NCBI RefSeq assembly: GCF_001625215.2
Contig: NC_030383.2
Coordinates: 62,672,949-62,736,948, forward strand
DNA length: 64,000 bases
Direction of reading: 5' to 3'
DNA from: Daucus carota subsp. sativus
Taxonomy: Eukaryota > Streptophyta > Magnoliopsida > Apiales > Apiaceae
In this document: positions 12,261 to 23,440 of the stretch, piece by piece
Layout: each line of letters starts with the position of its first letter
Position numbering within the stretch: position 1 is the first letter of the stretch
The notes under the pieces: model-generated
Told to the model about the DNA's origin: nothing
What the model saw: only the letters and a program-made list of their open reading frames with translations
The model's database searches: none
Position numbers and translations under genes: made by a program

Positions 12261-13256
12261 AGGTGCCCTAATCAAACACCATAAACACCATTGGTTAGAA
12301 TATGAATAAAAAAATAATCGACTTTAAATGGAAACTACAACCCCTTTATGAATCAAAATGCAAACCACAACCCCTTAATTATATCACATAAATTTCATTC
12401 ACAACCAATTATGCAAGCCACAACACCTTATGAATCGACTCATTTTTGAACATATAAACGCCAAAATGAATGAAACCACAACCCCTTATAAATCAAAATG
12501 CCAAAATACAAACCACAACCCCTTAATTATATCACATAAATTTCATTCACAACCAATTATGCAAACCACAACACCTTAATTATATCAAAATGCCAAATGC
12601 AAACCACAACCCCTTAATACAAACACAAAACCAATTCCAAGCCCTCCTTATGAATGTGAGTACAAACTAAAAATTACAAAAATATAAAAACAAATAAAAA
12701 ACAGAGATTTCCAAACTAACATATACAAATTAACATATACAAACCAAAACGGTCATATACAAACTAAAACTAACATATACAAACTAAAACTAAAACATAT
12801 ACAAACCAAAACTAACATACACAAACTAAAACCTATTGTTTTCATTCTCATGACATAACCGACGACAAGAACTTGCATGTATATTTCCAAACTAACATAT
12901 ACAAATTTTATATACATACAATGCATACATATAAAAGCTTGAAAACTAAACAATTAAATCAAACAAATTGAAGTTCAATAGAGCTCTATACTAACACAAA
13001 TTTAAGCTCTATACTAACACAAATTAAAAGTTAGGAGAGGGTTTCGGATTCTACCATTGAAGAGGATTTTGGAGAGGGTTTCCGATTCTTGATTCTTGCC
13101 GCCATTGCACTTGATTCTTGCCTTGAAAGAGTTAGGAGAGGGTTTGATTCGAGTTTGGAGTTTGAAAGAGTTTGGAGAGGAAAGGGGTGCAGAGTACTGT
13201 CGTTCGTGTGAGAATAAAAGAGGAAAGGGGGGCTTTTTTTTGTTTATATACTGACG
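12261..13256. other. AT-rich CACTA-1 interior
   Basis: Low-complexity sequence with tandem copies of 'AACCACAACCCCTTA' (12340-12620) and of 'ACATATACAAAC' (12720-12840). No protein-coding potential is recognised; the short frames there follow from the repeats. Confidence 0.5.
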
Positions 13257-13425
13257 CACCAAAACCGACCGGCAATCCGGTCGGTTTTGACCTGGAAATC
13301 TGTGCAGTACCATCAAACGACGTCGTTTGTGTCGCGCGGGTGTTTTAATTTTTCACGAAAAAATTCATTTTCCGCGTAATTTTTCAAGGTCGGTCGGTTT
13401 TACTGTATAGTCGGTCGGTTTTGTG
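13257..13425. repeat. CGGTCGGTT palindrome cluster
   Basis: Contains an AACCGACCG...CGGTCGGTT inverted pair (13262-13291), the palindrome AACGACGTCGTT (about 13317-13330), and two further direct CGGTCGGTT copies. This is the same motif set as at the element's right end, here between the two transposon genes. It is a probable transposase-binding or regulatory array. Confidence 0.75.
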
Positions 13426-14155
13426 TTTTTGGGAAAATATTTTATTAATTTAATATTTTGTTTATATAAAGTATTATTATAAAACGTTATAAAAGTGTAT
13501 TTCGATTCATCGAAATCATCTGAATTTTTGTGTCGACGTTGATGAGATTATTTTATTAACATCCGTACGGTTGGATCGTTTAAATAATAAAACATCAATT
13601 TTTGAATAATTAAGAGTGAACGAGATAATTCAAAATAAGACTTCTGGTATATGATTAGTCTTCTGTTTAGGGGATCCATACATATAAGAATATTTTTTAA
13701 AAGGTCTAAAAAATTAAAACATCTTAGTCAAGTTTATAATTAACATGTGTGACTTCGTAACGTGAAATTTAGTCGAACCGGGTTTTTTAAAAATATTTTC
13801 TTAATTTAAAATTTTATTTATGTATATTTTCACAATAAAAAGGTTATAAAGGTGTATTTCGATTCATCGAAATCATCTGAAATTTTGTCTCAACGTTGAT
13901 GAGATTATTTTATTAACATCCGTACGGTTGGATCGTTTAAATAATAAAACATCTAATTTTTGAATAATTAAGAGTGAACGAGGTAATTCAAAATAAGACT
14001 TCTGGTATATGATTAGTCTTCTGTTTAGGGGATCCGTACATATAAAAATGTTTTTTGAATTGTCTAAAAATTTAAAACATCTTAGTCAAGTTTATAATTA
14101 ACATGTGTGACTTCGTAACGTGAAAATTAGGCGAACCGGATTTTTTAAAAATATA
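13426..14155. repeat. Tandem duplication inside CACTA-1, period about 358 bp
   Basis: Two adjacent copies (about 13426-13790 and 13790-14155) share long identical stretches, including CATCCGTACGGTTGGATCG and GACTTCTGGTATATGATTAG. They diverge by small substitutions and indels. No coding potential. Confidence 0.85.
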
Positions 14156-14160
14156 TAGGG

Positions 14161-14362
14161 AAAGTCGGTCGGTTATATTTGCAATCGGTCGGTTTTCTGC
14201 TTTACCGAATGGTAACCGTGGTCGGTTATATTTGCAATCGGTCGGTTTTCTGCTTTACCGAATGGTAACCGTGGTCGGTTATATAGCAGTTCGGTCGGTT
14301 TTCTGCGTATTGAATGGTAAAAGCGGTCGGTTATGTGACTAGTCGGTCGGTTTTCTGCGTAT
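14161..14362. repeat. Tandem CGGTCGGTT array
   Basis: Four or more tandem units of roughly 60 bp, each with two CGGTCGGTT cores and a GAATGGTAA spacer. It lies just downstream of the 3' end of the TNPD gene. Confidence 0.8.
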
Positions 14363-14523
14363 TTTAACAAAAAAAACAAGGTTTTGTTGTTTCCTTTCTC
14401 TGCCTTTACCTGCGACAAAACCAACAACCATCCAACAAACTAACAAATCAATAATCAATAATTTCATGAAACTAACAAATTAATAATCAATAATTCAACA
14501 ACATCATAAAATATTCAATTATA

Positions 14524-17500
14524 TTAATCAATTTCATCAAATCCATCATCATAATCATCCTCTTCTTCATCTTTGTCTTCTTCTTCTTCTTCTTCTTCTT
14601 CTTCTTCTTCTTCTTCTTCTTCTTCTTCTTCTTCTTCATCATCATCCTCTTCTTCATCTTTGTCTTCTTCTTCTTGTTCATCTTCTTCATGTCGAACGAA
14701 CGGTAAGGAACCATATTGTGCAAAATCAACAAATATAGAGAATGCACTAGTAGCATTTGATCTATCTTCTTGATAAGCTTCTTCAATATCATTTGATATT
14801 TTGATAGATTCGCTTATCGGACGACTTTTAGACTTGACGACCGTAAAATATTTGCCATGTGGATTCAATACACTGGGAGCATAGTAAACCTGGGAAGCTT
14901 GACTAGCCAAAATAAAAATCTCATCCGACTTCAATCTTGAAGTAATATCCACGGTCACGACCCTATTTTTATCAATCACAACACCATTTCCGACACTATC
15001 AAACCATATACATTTGAATAAATATACATAATTTCCTCCTCGATAAATAAGCTTGACAATTTCCTCCAATTGTCCATAATAATCACTATTGTTATCATGT
15101 GAAGTGCCCTTAACAATGACACCGGAACCGGAAGATGTTCTCGTACAAAATTTGTATCCATTGACTTTACAAGTCTCAAATGTCATTACCCGCATAGCCG
15201 GTCCCTCAAACAAATATTGAAGAAGAGGTCGGTTTACATCATTTCGTCCAACCTAAAAATATTAAAATTATATTGATGAAATATATTCAAATTTCAAAAG
15301 AAATTGAAAAAACAATATATACCTTTTTCAATAACCAATCTTTAAATCGGGTCTTTATGTAACAATCTAATTGTTGAGGTGTTGTCTCCGGACGTTGACT
15401 CATAACACGATCTGTAAACCGCCTGAAATAAATTATAATAAATAAATTAAAATAAATTATCAATAAATTATAATAAATTAAAATGAATTTAAATAAATTT
15501 AAATAAACCTAAAAAATTATAAATGATACCTTAGATAAGGTTGAATTTCTGGAGAGTTTAGAAGTACATATTCTTCTGCTAACTTTCGCTCTTTATCGGT
15601 CAAATAACGACTTCCCTCTTTACCAAGACATTCAATTGGATATTCAAAAACTTCTAATTTTTCGGAGCCATCACCATCAAAACGAGCTTCATTGCGACGT
15701 ATTTTATTATGAATTGAGTCCGTGGCAAAGTAGAAGGAACAAAAATTAAGAATCTCCTCTTCCATATAACGTTCGGCAATTGAACCCTCGACTCGCGCTT
15801 TATTACCAACCTTTTGTTTAAATTTCCCTAATAACCGTTCAATTGGATACATCCAATGCCAATAAGCGGGTCCCGCTAGTCTAATTTCTTCTGCTAAATG
15901 TATTACCAAATGCTCCATCGAATCAAACCAAGTCTGAGGAAAAATTGTTTCCAATAAACACAAAGCTCTAATAACCGATTTCGTCATTAGATCCAAGTCG
16001 GATCTCGTAATCACAGATGAACATAATTCTTGAAAAAAATTGGAAATCATTGTCAAGGCATCCACAATTGGTCCCGGTAGAAGCTCGCGAATTGATAGAG
16101 GCAACAATTTTTGAAGGAAAATATGACAATCATGCGATTTAAATCCAAAAAACTTACACTCCTTAGCATTGCAACAACGAGATATATTTGAGACATAACC
16201 GTCTGGAAGTTTCAACGACTCAATCCACTGACATAGAAGTTTGAGTTGTTTTCTACTAAGAGAGTACGGAGCTTTTGGTTTTTTGCCATTTTCATCAATC
16301 CACAAATGAGGCAACACACCGAAGTGTTTGCAATCCGACCTTGCCTTGTGGTGATCTTTTGACTTCTTGCCCCCAACAATGGTAAAAAATATGTTCTCAA
16401 ACACATTTTTTTCGGTATGCATGATATCAATGGAATGTCGCAAACTATGTGAAGACCAATAAGGGAGATCATAGAACATCGGGGCATGAGTCCAATGATG
16501 CTCAACCCCATATCCATCACTTCTTTTCTTTTTGTTAGTCTTTCCGGGTGGTGGAAAGTCTATGCTATCAATCCAAGTTTTAACTTCCTCCCCGGATAAG
16601 CGTCCACGCCACAACCTTTTTTCCGAATGGTCAAACAAGCTACTCTTCTTACGCAATGGATCATTAGGTTCAAGAAAAATTCGGTTAGTGCCATGAAAAG
16701 AACATTTCCCAGAATGTTTTAACTGAAACCCCTGCACACTTCCCAAACACACTGGACATGCAAGCTTTCCTTTCCCCGACCAACCACTTACCATACTCAT
16801 GGCAGGAAAATCACTGATTGTCCACATAAGAGCCGCTCTCATGGTAAAATTTTGTTTTAGAGATTGGTCATATGTTTGCACTCCGGTATACCATAATGTC
16901 TTCAATTCATCAATGAGAGGTCTAAGATATATATTAATATTTTTCCCAATACTCTCCGGACCCGGTATAATATCCGTCAAAAACATATACGGTCTCTTCA
17001 TACACATGGACGGCGGAAGATTATACACAACAATTACCACGGGCCATACACTATATGTTTTGTTACCCGTATTCCCAAACGGGTTGAAACCATCGGTCGC
17101 AAAACCAAGTCTTACATTACGAATTTCTTGAGCAAATGATGGATATCGGAGGTCAAAATTCTTCCATTCGTCTCCATCCGCAGGGTGAGAAATTTCTTTT
17201 TCATTGACCTCTCGATTTTTGTAATACCTCATGTGGTTGGATGTATGTGCCGACATATATAAGCGTTGCAGTCGGGGAATCAAAGGAAAATGTCTTAAAA
17301 TCTTTCTCGGAATTTTCTTACCATTTTTCCTTGATTTATCCAAATATCGATTACAACTACATATATCACACACAATTTTATCTTTGTCATCTCCATAAAA
17401 TAGCATACAATCATTCTCGCACACATCAATTTTTTCATATTCCACCCTTAAACTTTTCATAACCTTTTTCATCTCATAATAAGACTCGGGTAATGTGTGC

Positions 17501-18093
17501 TTTTTTGGTAACACGTCCATAATGATCTTAATCAAACTGTTGAAGGCTTTGTCACTACAATTAGACGCATTTTTGAACTCCAACAATTTTGCGGTAAAAC
17601 TTAATCTTGTAAATTTTGTGCAACCGGGATAAATAGGAGCACCATTTTCAACAATCGCCTTATAAAATTCTTTAGCACTATCATTAGGAGCTTCTTCAAC
17701 ATTAGTAGTACCCGTGGTATCATAAAATTCATGATTCGAACCGGCAAAATCATGTAACATGGAGTTGATATCAACATGATCATCTACTACCCTACGACAT
17801 TCTCGCGTTTCACATGATTTTCGCTTTTTATTTTTTTGCGAAACCTCTCCGTGCGAAGTCCATACCGTATAACTCTCCATCATACCCTCGGATATCAAAT
17901 GAAACCGAACATCATCTACCCCTAACCAATTCAAATTTTTACAAAGCTTGCAAGGACATTTCATCATACCTCCCTCCATTTTCAAGCTTGCAAAATTCAA
18001 AAATTCCTCTACACCTTCCCTATATTCTAAATTAAGAGTAATTTTATCTCGTTGCAACCGGTTACTAATCCAACTTCGATCAAGATTTGTCAT
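14524..18093 (-). CDS. CACTA TNPD/tnp2-type transposase, intact, three coding exons
   Basis: Cut-and-paste transposase that should recognise the CACTA ends and excise the element in the nucleus. Exons: 18093-15530, 15422-15323 and 15252-14524, joined by GT-AG introns of 107 and 70 bp, giving 1130 residues. Domains in order: N-terminal transposase-associated domain (DRSWISNRLQ; CPCKLCKN), the tnp2 core (about 270-520: DFPAMSMVSGWSGKGKLACP and HSLRHSIDIMHTEKNVFENI), DUF4218 (SMEHLVIHLAEEIRLAGP) and DUF4216 in exon 3 (YGQLEEIVKLIYRGG; VTVDITS). It ends in a run of about 20 Glu encoded by a TTC/TTCTTC microsatellite (about 14578-14640). An acceptor lies directly before the ATG and a GTAAGC donor at about 18258, so a 5'-UTR intron (about 18094-18258) is likely. 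No stop or frameshift interrupts it. Confidence 0.93.
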
Positions 18094-18410
18094 CTACATA
18101 AATATATATACACACCACGCACGTATGTATTAACATAACATAAAACATATACACATTACAAATTATCCAAGAAATTTATATAAACAACATTCATACAAAT
18201 TATTCTCAACAAAATAAATAAAATCACAATGTGATCATAATTAAGAAGAGTAGCTTACTTTGTTTTTGATAATTGATTCCTTCCTTTCTTGTTCTTCTTT
18301 TTCTTCTTCTCCTTCTTTTTCTTCTTCTCCTTCTTCTTCTTTTGATATTTGATAATTTCCAAGCTTTGTTGTATAATGAAAGTGGAGAGTAGTTTTTAAC
18401 TTTTTAGCTC

Positions 18411-19000
18411 ACACAAAACCGACCGACTATCAAAAATAAACGGTCGGTTATGTCTATTTAAACAAAACGATGTCGTATCACTGCTAAAACGCACCTACCC
18501 GCCGTTTTTTAAATAATAAAATATACAATGGGGGTCAAAACCGACCACCGGGTGGTCGGTTATGTTGCAAAATAAAACGAACGTCCGTTTCTGGTCGGTT
18601 AACGAGCAGAACGCTACTTTCCCAGCATTTAAAACCGACCATATTAAACCGACCGCCCAAAAGCGACCACCAATTCGGTCGGTTTTATTTTGCACAAACG
18701 ACGTCGTCTTAGCACTTAGCCAAAATAAATCAAGAAATAAAAATAAAATAATCAAAACCGACCGAGGTCGGTCGGTTTTATAGTATGCAAACGACGTCGT
18801 TCTTCGGTGCCGCAGAGCATTCTCAAGACTTAGCCAAATAAATCGATAAATAAAACTAATAAGAACAAAACCGACCACCATATCGGTCGGTTTTCTGCAC
18901 TTGATTATGCTATAAACGGTCGGTTATGACCCAATCGGTCGGTTTACTGAGTTACGGCAATGGTAACCTCGGTCGGTTATGACTTTAGTCGGTCGGTTTT
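18411..19000. repeat. Palindromic CGGTCGGTT array upstream of the transposase gene
   Basis: At least six AACCGACC...GGTCGGTT inverted pairs with loops of 5-30 bases, alternating with ACGACGTCGT palindromes (about 18465, 18697, 18785). It lies between the divergent transposase gene (minus) and the accessory ORF (plus), so it could act on both promoters. Motif density is seen directly; the role is inference from TNPA-type binding arrays in En/Spm. Confidence 0.8.
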
Positions 19001-19471
19001 GTCGCTTAAATTTTTAAAAAAAATAATTTGACGGAACTGGTTTTATATCAGAAAACTCATAACAAACGCAACCATTTATTCACAAGTCGTCTGATAAAAA
19101 CCAGTCCCGTCATTGATAACTCCCTAAAAAATTGTTTAATCTTCAAAATATTTCAAATTAAAATTTATGCGAACAACAAATTAAACTCACACGCTTTATA
19201 AAATCAAACTCAAAAAAATATATCAAAATCAAATCAAACTCAAAATCAAATAAAATAGATGAGTAAATCAAATTCAAAGTCCAAAATCAAATAAAATTAA
19301 TCTTAATAATATTTAAATTTCAAAATCCTATCAAATTCCTAAGCAATCAAGGGGTATGAATATTGGGAGTGTAACTCATAGAATTCAATACAAGGTAATG
19401 GAAGGGTGACTCTTGGGATTGTAACACTAATACAATTCAATGTAGAGACTTTTTAGTTGCTTAACACTTGT

Positions 19472-19482
19472 GCTATAAAAAG
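19472..19482 (+). promoter_or_regulatory. TATA box of the CACTA-1 accessory ORF
   Basis: GCTATAAAAAGGG lies 56-66 bases upstream of the ATG at 19538. It also decides the start: the earlier in-frame ATG at 19457 is upstream of this box and would not be in the transcript. Confidence 0.65.
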
Positions 19483-19537
19483 GGCTCTAATCTACCACAA
19501 ATTAACTACAACTACTACAATCACAATCAAAATTACA

Positions 19538-19852
19538 ATGGCAGTCACAATCAACTACAACAACAACACCGTCACAATCGATGGAGTCTCCTATGGCATT
19601 CTCGACATCCCCGATGACATTTGGGTGGAAATGGATTGGGATTATAGAATCCCAATCATGTTCATGCAAATGGATCACTATCTCGAACAGGAGCGGTTAG
19701 AGGAAGAAAGGCGGGCAGCGCTACGCAAGCAAGAGTGGTTGATTCGCTTCGCGGGGATGATGACCGCGAAGTTGAAGCAACAAAAGAAGGACGAGGACAA
19801 GGAGGACAAGGCGGGCAAAGGCAAAGGCAAGGCGGGCCCTTCGGGGATTTGA
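19538..19852 (+). CDS. Small charged accessory protein of CACTA-1 (unrecognised family)
   Basis: 104-residue ORF on the strand opposite the transposase, upstream of it and inside the element. I recognise no family. The N-terminal half is hydrophobic/acidic (GVSYGILDIPDDIWVEMDWD). Then comes a charged helix likely to form a coiled coil (HYLEQERLEEERRAALRKQ), and a Lys/Gly/Asp-rich tail (KKDEDKEDKAGKGKGKAG) ending PSGI. A TATA box and a purine-poor leader precede the ATG, and an AT-rich 3' region follows, so it looks like a real transcription unit. By position it could be a regulator or partner of the transposase. This is inference. Confidence 0.55.
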   Translation: MAVTINYNNNTVTIDGVSYGILDIPDDIWVEMDWDYRIPIMFMQMDHYLEQERLEEERRAALRKQEWLIRFAGMMTAKLKQQKKDEDKEDKAGKGKGKAGPSGI

Positions 19853-20442
19853 AGTTGTTACAGTTGTTTTCAAGTGTTTTATTATGAATTTTATTTAAGT
19901 ATTTATAAATATATATGTTTATGGGTGTTCTTATAAATTATGAATATGAATGAAATGATTATATATTTTGCTTCAAAAACGGACTCCTTCTTCATTATCA
20001 TGCATTCATGCTTACAAACTCGACTAAAAATCGAATTCAAAGAACATTCACAATTAAAGAGAAACTAAAAATCAAAATCAAAATCAAACTCAAATTCAAA
20101 ATCAAACTCAAATTCAAAATCATATACATAAAGAAACATATATATACATACATACAAAAACACATATATATATACATACACAAAATGCTAAAGAGAAACT
20201 GAGGGAGAGATCGATATACCTTTCAATTGAGATTGAACCCTAATTGAGATTGATATCCAAAATCCAATCGAGACCGAACGGAGTTTAAAATCCATATTCT
20301 TCATGTGCATAGAGATTAGTTGGCAGAGACACAGAGAGAGGGGAGTAGAGAGAGATTTTTGGGAAGAGAAGAGGAAGAAAATAAGTTGGGGAAAAAGAAA
20401 GATAGACTGGTGGGGGAGAATCATATTAATCAAAATTACGAG

Positions 20443-20886
20443 TTAAAACCGACCGGTGCCGGTCGGTTATGATATTTATACAAAAACGGCGTCGTAACCC
20501 CTTCCCTGACGAGTTTATGTTATCCATTTTCCACATAAATAAAAAAAATTATATGAATATATAAGGATAAAACCGACCGCTGGCGGTCGGTTTTCGTTTT
20601 CGCGATCACACGTCGTCGTTTAAACTCATAGTTTATTTAAAAATCAATTAAATTCTTTAAAAACACATAACCGACCGATGCTGTGGTCGGTTAAGCATTG
20701 TACACGTCAGCCGTAAACCCGACCACTGTTGTCCCGGTCGGTTATAAAATGCCTGGCCTTGCCAGCAAGGCAAAACGACGTCGCTCTGCGACGTAACCGA
20801 CCGATTTAGTCCGGTCGGTTTTAAATCGACGCTTTTTTTTGGCGGTCGGTTTTATCCGGTCGGTTTTGTCCTGTTTTTTTGTAGTG
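20443..20886. repeat. CACTA-1 right subterminal repeats and terminus
   Basis: About ten CGGTCGGTT/AACCGACCG cores, mostly as inverted pairs, again alternating with ACGACGTCG palindromes. They end in TTTTTTTGTAGTG at 20886, the CACTA terminal inverted repeat in reverse. The next three bases (AAT) should be the target duplication. Confidence 0.9.
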
Positions 20887-21049
20887 AATTTAGCATAGCA
20901 TTAAAATAGGTGCCCAATCATTTCTCAATGCATACTTCTTGTGGGACTGAGGGAGTATCTAATACAATAATCCATGAAATACAAGTGAAAATCAGATGCT
21001 ATTACAAGTACAGTACTATATTGAAGATTATCGATTAATATTATGATTA

Positions 21050-21428
21050 TTATCCCCTTCCGCTGGGGCCATGATCTTGTATAGGATTGGGGGAAGGTCG
21101 AGGTTTAAACTGAGTGTTGATATTTCGATAGCTGTGATGAGCTTTCACTGAGAAGAAGTTCAAAGGTCGAGAAGAAGGTCGAGGTTTAAACTCCATTTTA
21201 CTATTTTCATAATCTGCATATGCAAACCAGCGTTAATAAAAAAAAGTCATCAGTCTCAAATTCACAGGTGGACTAAATAATCATCAACAATATATATATT
21301 TTTCGGCTTATAATTAAAAAAATAAAAATAGTATGTAATAAGAAACCTGCATGAGTTAAAATTAACTGCATGATGATAATGATCAACAGGACTGAATAAA
21401 TAGATCTTGTCGGAGAGGAGGAAGCCAT
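21050..21428 (-). CDS. Secreted peptide precursor a (two exons, 81 residues)
   Basis: Member of a three-gene family in this window. Exon 1 is 21428-21347 and exon 2 is 21213-21050, joined by a 133-bp phase-1 GT-AG intron. Exon 1 encodes a signal peptide (MASSSPTRSIYSVLL...THA) and exon 2 begins with the split Asp codon. The mature part carries two copies of FKPRPS: one mid-chain (EFKPRPSSRPLNFF), one near the end (FKPRPSPNPIQDHGPSGRG, the C-terminus). No cysteines are present in the mature part. The layout (signal peptide, variable region, Pro-rich conserved C-terminus) is that of post-translationally processed plant peptide hormones. PNPI recalls CLE peptides and GPSGRG recalls PIP-type peptides, but neither motif is complete. 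The gene sits 2 kb downstream of RLK1 on the same strand, immediately outside CACTA-1. Confidence 0.8.
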
Positions 21429-22593
21429 ATATAGGTTTCGGTCGTAAAAAGCCCTGTTTTGAGTGTTATACCATGAATTCATATGATTCAAGTGACTATT
21501 TATATACACCTAGGTTTATATGAACGGAAAATATGATTGGCTTCTACTCCTTTTGAAAAATGAAGCTAGCTGACGGAATTCAGGGTTTAGAAACGAAGGA
21601 AATTGTTCTGAAATTGTTCGCCTTAGCCTAATGCATGTCAAGTATAACTGCTGCCACACGCGAGTCTCTTTAATATTATATTTATATTAACACCTCTCTT
21701 ATAAATATATTATACAATATAAAAAATGAAAATAAATAAATAAATAATAATATATATATATTTAATAACTGGGTGGAAGGAATATATTATATATTTATTT
21801 AATTATTTTAGAGGGTGCATATTCATTATGGCCTAAATAAAAATATGGTTGGACAGGTTCAAGGTAAAATTCACTTTTGACAGTAATGTAATTTTTTAAA
21901 ATTTCAAGTCATTCTAAAGTAACAAAGTGAAAAATGCTTATTGTGGATGATTAAATTTTTCTATACCTTTTAAGTTAGGAAAAAGAATGTTGAAAGAGTC
22001 CAAAAAAAAATTCTCCGCTCAATTTTCTATTGTGAGAATCGGAAATTAATTATTTATGTGAGAAGTTGGGTGGACTTTAAGTCAAGGGCTTCTTATAGCT
22101 AATAATTCTCATTTTAAGCTAAAAATTGTATGTCTGTGTAATAAGTCGAAAGTGACTTAAAATAAGAAATAAGCCAGAAGTCGAATTAAAATTAAAAAAT
22201 TATATAGTTTGAGATATATTTTTTTGAGTGACTTAATTCTTTTACAACTTTGTTTATAAAAGTTACGCGTAAGTCATAAATTACGTATAAATAAATGTTA
22301 TTTTTATTATTATATTTTCAATAACTCATAAATAATTAATAAGTAAAATAATTCAAAGGACATTTCTCTTTTTCTTTTATAATGGAGGCGCTAGCTAGTT
22401 AGCATTGAACTGAAAATTCTGATGAGCTTAGACTACGTTAGTACATTACTGCCTTCTGTAATGTTGGCTTCTTTACTCATTCGAATATAGATAGTTTCAA
22501 AAGAGGTCTTGCAATTCTCTTTTGAGATGATCTTGTATTTTACTCTTACATAGGTGATCATCTTTTGCCGGATACGATTAAGTTACCGTCTTA
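21429..22593. other. AT-rich intergenic DNA
   Basis: Promoter region of peptide gene a, then low-complexity A/T sequence. No other feature recognised. Confidence 0.4.
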
Positions 22594-22957
22594 GGGACTG
22601 TTTGGGGTTGCTGTTGCAGACAGCAACAGCAGCTTTTTGCTGAAAAGCAGGTGAAAAACTGTTTGGTAAATCAAAAAGCAGCTTTTCCGAACAGCAGCTT
22701 TTAGCTAAAAAGCTGCTGTTAGAAAAAGCAGGTCCTCCCATGCTTTTGGAAAAATCTGCTTTTCAGCTTTTGCAGAATGCTGTTACAGATTTCATTATAA
22801 AACCTCACCAAAAACATTATTATTTTTATATTATAACTCAAAATAAGTAAATATCAAAAAATTACCAAACAGTTATCTGATTTCTACAACAACACTTATT
22901 TTACCAGCACTTTTTCTGACAGCACATCAATTTTTAACAGCACTACCAAACAAACCC
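22594..22957. mobile_element. MITE with TTA target duplication
   Basis: 364-bp element with inverted ends GGGACTGTTTGGGGTTGCTG and, in reverse complement, GGGTTTGTTTGGTAGTGCTG, flanked by TTA on both sides (22591-22593 and 22958-22960). The interior has many AAAAGCAGCTTTT-type palindromes. TTA target sites suggest the PIF/Harbinger group. Confidence 0.7.
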
Positions 22958-23440
22958 TTAGTCATATACGAGGAGTAAGAGCATTTTCATCAACATCTAA
23001 AATATCTTAATTTTGTAAAAAAATGCCTTATATATTATATTTTGGATTAGATGGAGTCATAAAAAAATATTATTTGTGATATCTTATTATTGTTGTCATA
23101 TTGCATTAATTACACATGGATATAATCAAGTTTTCATCCATTTTACTAGATTTTCATAGTTATTTGCTTAATAATTTACAAAAATTATGTGAGTTAATGA
23201 TAACTAACTCTTTGGATATAATATAAAAGTTGTATTGAACAAATAAGAGGACAAATATTATAAGACATTTTATTTTAACAAACAAAACTATTAAAATTGA
23301 AATTAGGAAGGAGTACTAACTTAAAAACACACTAAACAACACCCTTTCTAACCAACACCACCAAAACTCAACATGGTTTTTTTTTTTTTTTGGACAGAAA
23401 ACTCAACATGGTTTAAGCAAACGGAAACTGAATGGTGCAT
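22958..23440. other. 3' flank of RLK1
   Basis: AT-rich sequence, presumably including the RLK1 3' untranslated region. Nothing else recognised. Confidence 0.35.

Larger units (their letters stand above)
9905..20886 (-). mobile_element. CACTA (En/Spm) element CACTA-1, left end unresolved
   Basis: The right terminus at 20886 reads CACTACAAAAAAACAGGAC in reverse complement, the classic CACTA end. Dense CGGTCGGTT subterminal repeats lie just inside (20443-20870). The body encodes an intact TNPD/tnp2-type transposase (14524-18093), a TNPA-like gene (10412-12260) and a small accessory ORF (19538-19852). The expected left CACTACAA end is not visible before the GA tract and is probably in the N gap, so the start given is only the first base after the gap. 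Because the transposase frame is open, the element may be autonomous and young. Confidence 0.85.

Noticed and set aside
14573-14773. Poly-Ser ORF on the plus strand
   Set aside because: Reverse reading of the TTC microsatellite that encodes the Glu tail of the transposase.
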